DNA of 52,277 nucleotides from an uncultured SAR86 cluster bacterium (GTDB lineage Bacteria > Pseudomonadota > Gammaproteobacteria > Magnimaribacterales > TMED112), in the NCBI GenBank assembly GCA_902563885.1, contig CACEYZ010000006.1:1-52277 (forward strand), written 5' to 3'. Below the pieces are notes generated by a model. It saw only the letters and a program-made list of their open reading frames with translations. It ran no database searches and was not told the DNA's origin. Position numbers and translations under genes: made by a program. Position 1 is the stretch's first letter. The number at the start of each line of letters is the position of its first letter. Shown in pieces: positions 44,274 through 51,551 of this stretch.

Positions 44274-46022
44274 ATGAAAAAACTTTTTTTAAGCATAATT
44301 ACTATCTTCATACTAATTGCATGTTCTTCAGCACCTACAAAAAAAGATGAAATTAAAACCGTTAAGGTTAATGCAGCTATAGGAGAGATAGAGGGACTGA
44401 TCGAAGAAGATGTGTATTTATTTAAAGGGATCCCTTTTGCTCAACCTCCTGTTGGTGAACTAAGATGGAAAGCACCACGGAAGCTAGCGCCGGTTTCTGA
44501 GACCATTAAAGCATTAAGCCATAAATCAAAATGTACTCAACCTAAAGAAAATGAATTTATTTTAGATCGAGGAGTAACAGAGGGCGGTGAGGATTGTCTA
44601 TATTTAAATATCTTTGTTCCTAAAGGCAATGTTGATATTTCGAAAAATAATTATCCAATAATGTTTTGGATTCATGGAGGCTCAAATATTTGGGGAACAG
44701 GAAACTCTTATGACTTTTCCAAACTAGCCGAGAGTCAGAAAGTTGTTGTCATTACAATTAATTATCGACTAGGTCCAATGGGCTGGTTCTCTTCAAGTCA
44801 TTTAAGAAACACCTCAGAGGGAGATGATCGGTCATCAAATTTTGGCCATCTGGATATTATTGCAGCACTAGAGTGGGTTCAAGAGAATGGTAATAGTTTT
44901 GGTGGTGACCCTACAAAAGTTACTATTTTTGGAGAGTCTGCCGGTGGACATAATGTACTAGTCTTATTGGCAACTAAAAAAGCTAGGGGCTTGTTTCATA
45001 AAGCAATTTCACAGTCTGGTTATGTATCATCTTTTTCTGAACAGTTTGCCTCGGAAGAATCTGAACTTTCATCAGCAAAGGTTTTCCAGGACGATATAAG
45101 ATTTTTAACTGAAGACCAGCAAATTGCCGATTATCTTAGAGATATGCCAATCAAAGAGGTTTTTCAAAGATACAAGGAAGCAGATGAAAGTCATCTTTAT
45201 TCAATATCTCCAATCAGTATAAGAGATGATATTGTTATACCAAAAGAGGGGATTTATAAAGCACTTGAAGATGTAGATCCTTCAGTAGTAGTTGTTGCAG
45301 GAACAAATAAAGATGAATTAAATCTTTGGTATTTGAGATCAAAATATTTTTATCAAACAGCCTTAAATTTAGGACGTAATCTTAAGAGAAGTGAAGAAAA
45401 CCTTAAAAGTTGGATTAAGTATAGAAGTAATATTTGGCGTTTCACAGGAGCAGAAGAACCTCTAAGAAGAATGTCTAAATCAAATCAGAACTTATATTCT
45501 TTCAGATTTGATTGGGATGAAGAGGCTTCAACTATATTGGGTGATTACCCAGTCTTTTTAGGCGCAGCACATGGCTTGGAGATACCATTTATTTCTGGTG
45601 ACTACTCTTTAGTGCCTGCTTACGCAAGACCTTTAGTTTTCCCAAATGAATCTAAAGAGGGTCGTGAGTATTTAAGTAACTTAATGATGCAATATTGGGC
45701 AAATATTGCTAAGTATGGTGATCCTAATACATTTGTGCAGGACCATAGGTGGAATAAATTTAGAATACAAAACCAAAATTATTTGAGACTTGATAGTCCT
45801 GAATACATACAAATGGTTTACGATCCAGTCGATGCAGATGAAATGCTCAAAACCTTAGAGTCTGATTCAACACTTGAGTTAAAAGAAAGATGCTTAATCG
45901 GTTGGATTGCAGAAATGAACTTTGTGGAGGAGATGAGAGGAGATCCTCCCTTCGATTTCTGCAGTGAGTATACGAGTGTAGATCTTCTTAAATTAAGAAG
46001 ACTAACCGAAGGCAGAGACTAA
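44274..46022 (+). CDS. Type B carboxylesterase, probable lipoprotein
   Basis: 582 residues, alpha/beta-hydrolase of the carboxylesterase/acetylcholinesterase group. Lipobox in LIACSSAPT near residue 17, so anchored in the envelope. KGIPFAQPPVGELRWKAP and EDCLYLNIFVP are the family N-terminal signatures; nucleophile Ser222 in FGESAGGHN; acid in GTNKDELNLW; His in AAHGLEIPFISGDY. Substrate unknown. Preceded by AAAGG 11 bases before the ATG. Six bases after alaS. Confidence 0.92.
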   Translation: MKKLFLSIITIFILIACSSAPTKKDEIKTVKVNAAIGEIEGLIEEDVYLFKGIPFAQPPVGELRWKAPRKLAPVSETIKALSHKSKCTQPKENEFILDRGVTEGGEDCLYLNIFVPKGNVDISKNNYPIMFWIHGGSNIWGTGNSYDFSKLAESQKVVVITINYRLGPMGWFSSSHLRNTSEGDDRSSNFGHLDIIAALEWVQENGNSFGGDPTKVTIFGESAGGHNVLVLLATKKARGLFHKAISQSGYVSSFSEQFASEESELSSAKVFQDDIRFLTEDQQIADYLRDMPIKEVFQRYKEADESHLYSISPISIRDDIVIPKEGIYKALEDVDPSVVVVAGTNKDELNLWYLRSKYFYQTALNLGRNLKRSEENLKSWIKYRSNIWRFTGAEEPLRRMSKSNQNLYSFRFDWDEEASTILGDYPVFLGAAHGLEIPFISGDYSLVPAYARPLVFPNESKEGREYLSNLMMQYWANIAKYGDPNTFVQDHRWNKFRIQNQNYLRLDSPEYIQMVYDPVDADEMLKTLESDSTLELKERCLIGWIAEMNFVEEMRGDPPFDFCSEYTSVDLLKLRRLTEGRD

Positions 46023-46037
46023 ATACCAAATAATTTG

Positions 46038-46043
46038 TATTAT
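46038..46043 (+). promoter_or_regulatory. Candidate -10 of tRNA-Ser
   Basis: TATTAT nine bases before the mature 5' end of tRNA-Ser; no recognisable -35. Confidence 0.35.
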
Positions 46044-46052
46044 TAGAGGTCC

Positions 46053-46141
46053 GGAGAGGTGGCTGAGTGGTCGAAAGCGGCACCCTGCTAAGGTGTTATA
46101 CGGTTTCCGTATCGAGGGTTCGAATCCCTCTCTCTCCGCCA
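46053..46141 (+). tRNA. tRNA-Ser (GCT)
   Basis: 89 bases with CCA encoded. Acceptor GGAGAG pairs with CTCTCC; anticodon loop CTGCTAA (GCT); long class II variable arm ATACGG-tttc-CGTAT; TpsiC arm GGGTTCGAATCCC. The variable arm confirms serine. Confidence 0.97.
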
Positions 46142-46147
46142 GTTAGC

Positions 46148-46750
46148 CTAAGATTGCAAGAAAAATTTTCTCCAAGAATCAGATTCTTTTTTATAACATT
46201 CTCTGTAATTTAATCTGTCTTCAAATGCTTCCCAGAATTCAAAGTAAAAAATTTTGATCTGGAAACCACCCCAGTCCGAAGGTCTATTTTCTTGAATTTC
46301 ACCGGCATCAACTTTAGCTTTTATCGCATCGTATTTTTCTCTAAGAATTTCATAGGATTCAATCTCCTCTGATTGATCTGAGGCGATTGCCGAAATATTT
46401 TTACCTATTTCTCTTTCTTGAAAATGTTGATCTGAAAATTTTTCTGAGCATTTTGATATTTCACCTTCAATTCTTATTTGAGTATCAGTATTAGGCCACC
46501 AGAAATTGATTGCCACCAAAGCATTATTTTCAAATTGCTTTGCTTTATCACTCTTATAGTTTGAAAAGAAAATTAAATTATCTTCAAAAAAATATTTAAA
46601 ATTTACGTATCGCGCATGTGGTTGCCCATTAGCATCAACGGAACTCACGCATCCTGCCTCAACATGTGGTTGCCCATTTTCTTCAGCTTTGACGTAATAG
46701 CTTTCAAATAACTGAAATGGTGGAGCAGCGTTTAAATTTTTAAATAACAT
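46148..46750 (-). CDS. pdxH: PdxH-like pyridoxamine 5'-phosphate oxidase, divergent
   Basis: 200 residues with the FMN-binding split barrel of pyridoxine/pyridoxamine phosphate oxidase, which makes PLP. FMN-side motifs persist (ARYVNFKYF, NYKSDKAKQFENN) and the C-terminus shows RPSDWGGFQIKIFYFEFWE. But substrate-side positions differ from E. coli PdxH: RLHDR is RLNYR (His199 to Asn), the RDSQIGAW block is EIGKNISAI, and the terminal RLAP is FLQS. The N-terminal arm is also short. It may use another substrate. ATG overlaps the pyk stop by one base. Confidence 0.75.
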   Translation of the reverse strand: MLFKNLNAAPPFQLFESYYVKAEENGQPHVEAGCVSSVDANGQPHARYVNFKYFFEDNLIFFSNYKSDKAKQFENNALVAINFWWPNTDTQIRIEGEISKCSEKFSDQHFQEREIGKNISAIASDQSEEIESYEILREKYDAIKAKVDAGEIQENRPSDWGGFQIKIFYFEFWEAFEDRLNYRECYKKESDSWRKFFLQS

Positions 46751-48147
46751 TATCCAAATGATCGTATTTGTATAGCATCAGCATATATATCAGAAAATAA
46801 ACCTGAAATTACCACAAACTTTTTTCTTCCCTTCATTTTGTAATGTTTTTTTAGAACTTTAAAAGCTAAATTGATTGTTTTTTCATGGTCTTTAGTAAAC
46901 TTTAAAAACAAATTTTGAGTAGAGGATGATATTGAAAGTTTTGATTGAGTTTCAAGACGATTACTAAAGGCAAAAACAGGCACAGTAGGTTTAGCTCGGG
47001 AGATTAAATTTGCTGTAAAGCCACTTCTTGTTAAAACAACAATTGCATCTGCATCAATTTTACTTGCCAGTTTTACTGAGGTTGCCGCCAGTTTATGCCA
47101 ATCAGTTTGTTGTTTGAAATTATTTTCAAAGTGCAATGTTTCTGAACGTTCAGCATTTCTCGCAACCTGATCAATATATTTCACACACTCTACTGGATAT
47201 TTGCCAATACTTGTTTCCCCTGAAAGCATTAATGCATCTGTGCCCTCATAAACAGCATTTGCCACATCTGAGACTTCTGCTCTTGAAGGGTGAGGACTAT
47301 CAATCATTGATTCTAGTAATTGAGTTGCAACAATTGATTTTTTACCTTTCGAAGAGGCAATTTTAATAATATTTCTTTGGATATAGGGCAAGTTTGTAAT
47401 GTCTGTTTCTATGCCTAAATCTCCCCTTGCCACCATGACACCGTCTGAGTTTTCAATTACTTCTTCAAGATTTGAAAGGCCTTCTTGGTCCTCTATTTTG
47501 ACAAAAATTTCTATATCAGAAACTTTCTTCCCCAAAAATTTCTTTAATTCGTTTAAATCTTTCTTTGATCTACAAAAAGATAAGGCAATAAAATCAACCC
47601 CTTTAGAAATTGCGTATTTGATATCTTTTTTGTCTTTATCTGTGAGAGATGGAAGAGTTATTTTTGCTCCAGGAAAATTTACGTGCTTTCTGCTTCCTAT
47701 TTCACCAGAATCTAAAACTTCACATTTTACATTTTTATCTTTATCTATATTTCTAATTTTTAGATCAATAGCTCCGTTATCAAAAGATACTTTGCCTCCT
47801 TTTTTCAGCCCTTTAACTTGTTTCAAGTTATCAACAATAATGTACTTAGCCCCCTTAAGTGCTTTTGGAGTCAAGTGAACAACTTCACCTTTTATAAGTT
47901 GAATGCTCTTTGTAATAAGAGCTGTTCTTATTTCAGGGCCTTGGGTATCAATCATTATGCCAACAGAGCAGATTTTGGATTTATTAATTCTTTTAACAAT
48001 TGTAATAATTTTCTCTAATTCGGCATGGCTGGCATGAGACATATTAATTCTGATGACATTAGTTCCCGCCACACATAATTTTGAAATAAAGGATTCTGTA
48101 TTTGTTTTTGGTCCAACTGTTGAGATTATTTTTGTTCTTCTTTCCAT
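46750..48147 (-). CDS. pyk: Pyruvate kinase
   Basis: Last glycolytic step, PEP plus ADP to pyruvate plus ATP. 465 residues from the ATG at 48147, where homology begins (RRTKIISTVGPKT); upstream ATG at 48207 would add 20 unrelated residues through the promoter and into kbl. NVIRINMSH, MIDTQGPEIRT, catalytic Lys region EIFVKIEDQEGL, MVARGDLGIE, ATQLLESMI and EVSDVANAVYEGTDALMLSGETS are intact. Coupled to the pdxH-like gene by a one-base overlap. Confidence 0.96.
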   Translation of the reverse strand: MERRTKIISTVGPKTNTESFISKLCVAGTNVIRINMSHASHAELEKIITIVKRINKSKICSVGIMIDTQGPEIRTALITKSIQLIKGEVVHLTPKALKGAKYIIVDNLKQVKGLKKGGKVSFDNGAIDLKIRNIDKDKNVKCEVLDSGEIGSRKHVNFPGAKITLPSLTDKDKKDIKYAISKGVDFIALSFCRSKKDLNELKKFLGKKVSDIEIFVKIEDQEGLSNLEEVIENSDGVMVARGDLGIETDITNLPYIQRNIIKIASSKGKKSIVATQLLESMIDSPHPSRAEVSDVANAVYEGTDALMLSGETSIGKYPVECVKYIDQVARNAERSETLHFENNFKQQTDWHKLAATSVKLASKIDADAIVVLTRSGFTANLISRAKPTVPVFAFSNRLETQSKLSISSSTQNLFLKFTKDHEKTINLAFKVLKKHYKMKGRKKFVVISGLFSDIYADAIQIRSFG

Positions 48148-48168
48148 AAACAGATTTTTAGTTTTTTT

Positions 48169-48176
48169 ATTATAAT
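48169..48176. promoter_or_regulatory. Palindromic bidirectional -10 (ATTATAAT), pyk and kbl
   Basis: Same self-complementary octamer as at 41193. Plus: TATAAT (48171-48176), six bases, then the kbl GTG at 48183. Minus: TATAAT (48174-48169), then 21 bases to the pyk ATG. Confidence 0.6.
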
Positions 48177-48182
48177 CTCTTT

Positions 48183-49376
48183 GTGAAAAAAAGTTTTTAT
48201 GCTTCATTAGAAAATGAATTAGAAAAGATTAGAGAAGAAGGTCTTTTCAAAGAGGAAAGATTTATTGCCTCTCCCCAAAAAACAAGAGTTGAACTTGCAA
48301 ATGGAAACAGTGTTCTTAACTTTTGTGCCAATGACTACCTGGGACTAGCCAATAATTTAGACGTAAAGAAAGCTGCAAGTGAATCCGTAGAAAAAGATGG
48401 TTTTGGCATGGCTTCTGTGCGTTTTATTTGCGGTACAAATGATAAACATAGGCAGCTAGAGGAAAAGCTAAGTAGCTTTCTTGGGTATGAGGATTGCATA
48501 CTATATGTGGCATGTTTTGATGCAAATGGAGGTTTATTTGAGCCACTTTTTGATGAAAATGATGCTATTATTAGTGACGCCTTGAATCATGCCTCAATAA
48601 TCGATGGCATCAGGTTGTGCAAAGCAAAACGTTTCAGATACGAACACAGCAACATGTCTGATCTTAAGAGGTGTTTAGAGGAGGCAAAAGAGCAGGGAGC
48701 AAGACATAAAATTGTTGTGAGTGATGGTGTTTTTTCTATGGACGGAACTTACGCAAAACTAGATGAAATATGTTCTTTGGCAAATGAATACGAAGCACTT
48801 GTCATGATAGATGACTGTCATGCAACAGGTTTTGTCGGTAGCAATGGCAGAGGGACATCCGAACATTACGGCATAAAAGATGGAGTCGATATTCTGACTG
48901 GAACACTTGGAAAGGCATTAGGTGGTGCTTCTGGAGGTTTTGTTTGTGCAAATAAAAGTGTGGTTGAGCTTCTAAAACAGAAATCGAGACCTTATCTTTT
49001 TTCAAATGCTTTATCACCATCAATTGTTTCAGCAACAATGAAAGCTATAGAAATTGTAGAAAGCGAACCAGATAGAAGGCAACGCATCTATGAAAATTCT
49101 AAATATTTCAGAGGAGAAATGAAAAAATTAGGTTTTGAAATACTAGGCACTGATCATCCAATTGTGCCTGTAATGCTTGGTGACGCAAAAGTTGCTCAAC
49201 ACATGTCAAAAAAACTTTTAGAAAATGGTATTTATGCAGTCGGTTTTTTCTATCCTGTAGTACCAAAAAATAAAGCAAGAATAAGACTTCAAATTAATAG
49301 TGAGCACACAAAAGAAGAATTGGATAAAGTATTAGACACATTTAAAAAAGTGGGTGAGGAGCTTAATCTATTATGA
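48183..49376 (+). CDS. kbl: 2-amino-3-ketobutyrate CoA ligase (glycine C-acetyltransferase)
   Basis: PLP enzyme splitting 2-amino-3-ketobutyrate with CoA to glycine and acetyl-CoA. 397 residues (E. coli 398). NFCANDYLGLANN, SVRFICGTNDKHRQLE, DDCHATGFVG, and PLP-lysine in TGTLGKALGGASGG. GTG start, six bases after a perfect -10. Stop overlaps tdh ATG by four bases; kbl-tdh is the classical threonine degradation operon. Confidence 0.97.
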   Translation: MKKSFYASLENELEKIREEGLFKEERFIASPQKTRVELANGNSVLNFCANDYLGLANNLDVKKAASESVEKDGFGMASVRFICGTNDKHRQLEEKLSSFLGYEDCILYVACFDANGGLFEPLFDENDAIISDALNHASIIDGIRLCKAKRFRYEHSNMSDLKRCLEEAKEQGARHKIVVSDGVFSMDGTYAKLDEICSLANEYEALVMIDDCHATGFVGSNGRGTSEHYGIKDGVDILTGTLGKALGGASGGFVCANKSVVELLKQKSRPYLFSNALSPSIVSATMKAIEIVESEPDRRQRIYENSKYFRGEMKKLGFEILGTDHPIVPVMLGDAKVAQHMSKKLLENGIYAVGFFYPVVPKNKARIRLQINSEHTKEELDKVLDTFKKVGEELNLL

Positions 49377-50398
49377 AGTGTTTAGTAAAAAATGAGCCAG
49401 CAGTTGGATTAACACTCAAAGAGGTTGAGAAACCAAGTCCTAAAGATAACGAAATATTAATTCAGGTAAAAAAAGCAGCAATATGCGGTACCGATTTACA
49501 CATTTGGAATTGGGATAGTTGGGCTCAAGAAAAAATTAAACCCCCAATGACAGTTGGCCATGAGTTTATGGGTGTGATTGAGGAAGTTGGTAAAAAAATC
49601 AAAAATTTTAAAATAGGAGATAGAGTTTCTGTTGAATCACATATAACTGGAACAAAAAGTCGAAATGCTCGAGCAGGTAAACTTCATCTTGATCCAGATA
49701 CAGTGAATTTAGGCGTAGATACTGACGGTGCTTTTGCTGAGTATGTCAAAGTTCCTGAATCAAATGTTGTTCCACTTCCTGATTCTGTCAGTGATGAGGT
49801 TGGAGCAATCTTAGATCCTTTTGGAAATGCTGTTCACGCTACTTTATCATTTGATCTTGTTGGTGAAGATGTGCTTATCACTGGCGCAGGCCCTATTGGA
49901 ATAATGTCTGCAGCTATTGCTGAACATGTAGGTGCAAGAAGAATTCTGCTTACTGACGTAAATGATCGTAGATTGGAATTAGCAAAAAAAGTTTGCTCAG
50001 CTGAGTTATTGAATCCAACAAACTCATCAATTTCAGAAAAGATGAAAGATATGGGGTTAAAAGAGGGTTTTGATGTAGGTCTTGAGATGTCAGGATCTGA
50101 ATTTGCATTAAGAGATATGGTAGACAATATGATAATGGGCGGAAAAGTTGCTCTTCTTGGCATACCAAGTAAGGAGATAAAAATTGATCTCAACAAAATA
50201 ATTTTTAAAGCTTTAAATTTAAAAGCTATCTATGGGAGAGAAATATATGAAACCTGGTATAAGGGCTTAGCATTGATTGACTCTGGTCTAAAAATCGAAG
50301 AAATAATTACTCATAGATTTAAATTTGAAGATTATAAAAAAGCTTTCGATCTCTTAAATGAAGGAAAAGCTGGAAAAGTAATTCTTAGTTGGGATTAG
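49373..50398 (+). CDS. tdh: L-threonine 3-dehydrogenase without structural-zinc cysteines
   Basis: Oxidises threonine to 2-amino-3-ketobutyrate with NAD+. 341 residues, same as E. coli and aligning without gaps around the zinc sites. Catalytic zinc residues kept: Cys38 (ICGTD), His63-Glu64 (GHEF). Structural zinc ligands Cys93, 96, 99 and 107 of E. coli are Gly93, Ser96, Ala99 and Asp107 (HITGTKSRNARAGKLHLD). NAD site GAGPIGIM and C-terminus GKVILSWD are intact. The rest is highly similar, so function as Tdh is expected without the structural metal. Coupled to kbl. Confidence 0.96.
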   Translation: MKCLVKNEPAVGLTLKEVEKPSPKDNEILIQVKKAAICGTDLHIWNWDSWAQEKIKPPMTVGHEFMGVIEEVGKKIKNFKIGDRVSVESHITGTKSRNARAGKLHLDPDTVNLGVDTDGAFAEYVKVPESNVVPLPDSVSDEVGAILDPFGNAVHATLSFDLVGEDVLITGAGPIGIMSAAIAEHVGARRILLTDVNDRRLELAKKVCSAELLNPTNSSISEKMKDMGLKEGFDVGLEMSGSEFALRDMVDNMIMGGKVALLGIPSKEIKIDLNKIIFKALNLKAIYGREIYETWYKGLALIDSGLKIEEIITHRFKFEDYKKAFDLLNEGKAGKVILSWD

Positions 50399-51551
50399 CC
50401 TCAGTTAAACCAAAAACTAAATTTTGAATTCTTTGAACTGGTGGACACTTATCAGTTGAAGTATTTGGACAATTGAATTTATCTTTTTGTGACATTGTCG
50501 CTGGCATATTAATACCACCATCATCACTCTCTGTAGAAGTTTCTTCTTCTTCGCCAGCAAATGCTTCTCCAATAGCTTTTAACCATGAAAATGGGAGCCA
50601 TAAAAGATAATCTAGGGGCCCAAAGCTAATAACATATCCATTATCTCTGTTGTGCGAATATTTAGTGAATTTAACTACAACTAAATCATGCTCAGGAATT
50701 ACAAAGAGATATTGGCCATTAAATCCTTCCATGCATAATAATTTCTTATCATCAGCAATTTTTCTCACAGCCCAATGCATACCATAATACTCACCATCCC
50801 CTTGAGATATCGGCTGCGTCGAATTGATAACATAATTTTTATCAATAAGTTGTTTATCGTCCCAGTTTCCATCTTGAGCTATTAATTCACCAAACTTAAT
50901 AAAATCTCTAGGAGTCATATCAATCCCATGAAAAGTAACGTCTCTTAAAGTATGGTCTTTCCACAAGCCGTATTCACTAATACCTATAGGATTTAAAATC
51001 TCATTTACTAAAACATCATGAGGCGATGCATCAAATATTTCTTCTAAAACAGGCCCAAGAAGTGCAGTATTTACGTTATTGTATTTGTATATATCTCCGG
51101 GCTTGTCTTCTAGCTCAACTTCTAATGCAAATGCTAAGTTGTCTCTTGAAAGAAACATTTCTTCATTCCAAGATTCTGTTCGATAAAGACCAGATTTCAT
51201 TTCTAGAAGGTTTCTAATAGTTATATTGCCTCTTTCATCATTTTCCCATTCAGATAAATAATTTTTAATTGGCTCATCTAGACTTTCAATTAACCCCTTT
51301 TTAATTGCTACACCAAACAAAGATGCATAGAATGCCTTTGCGATTGATTGGGAGGTAACAAAATCTTCCCTTGAATCTTCTTCTCCATAGCTTTCCAGAA
51401 CTATTTCGCCTTTATGAGAAACAATTAGAGCTTGAGTTGCAGGATCACTCATTACCATCTCTTCTAGTTGAGATAAAGTTTCTTTATTAATTTCTTGTCC
51501 TAATAAGGTTGTAGAAAAAATTAATAAATAAAGAAATTTATTTTTCAACAT
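50385..51551 (-). CDS. Secreted serine hydrolase, class C beta-lactamase family
   Basis: 388 residues with a signal peptide (MLKNKFLYLLIFSTTLLGQ). Penicillin-binding fold: SxxK at Ser69-Lys72 (QSIAKAF), YxN in YKYNNVN, and a late region VVVKFTK that may carry the third element. Such proteins are more often esterases or peptidases than true beta-lactamases; substrate unknown. ATG at 51551 chosen; a TTG two codons earlier is possible. The start lies inside the 3' end of the paralogous upstream gene. Its 3' end overlaps the tdh end by 14 bases. Confidence 0.85.
   Translation of the reverse strand: MLKNKFLYLLIFSTTLLGQEINKETLSQLEEMVMSDPATQALIVSHKGEIVLESYGEEDSREDFVTSQSIAKAFYASLFGVAIKKGLIESLDEPIKNYLSEWENDERGNITIRNLLEMKSGLYRTESWNEEMFLSRDNLAFALEVELEDKPGDIYKYNNVNTALLGPVLEEIFDASPHDVLVNEILNPIGISEYGLWKDHTLRDVTFHGIDMTPRDFIKFGELIAQDGNWDDKQLIDKNYVINSTQPISQGDGEYYGMHWAVRKIADDKKLLCMEGFNGQYLFVIPEHDLVVVKFTKYSHNRDNGYVISFGPLDYLLWLPFSWLKAIGEAFAGEEEETSTESDDGGINMPATMSQKDKFNCPNTSTDKCPPVQRIQNLVFGLTEANPN

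Noticed and set aside
46053-46141. tRNA-Ser as a phage or island attachment site
   Set aside because: No integrase gene, no partial tRNA repeat nearby, and neighbouring genes are ordinary chromosomal ones.
47399-47878. 159-codon open frame on the plus strand
   Set aside because: Antisense to pyk; Ser/Phe-rich shadow with no recognisable domain.
48148-48207. Extended pyk N-terminus from an upstream ATG
   Set aside because: It runs through the divergent promoter into kbl; homology begins at the ATG at 48147.
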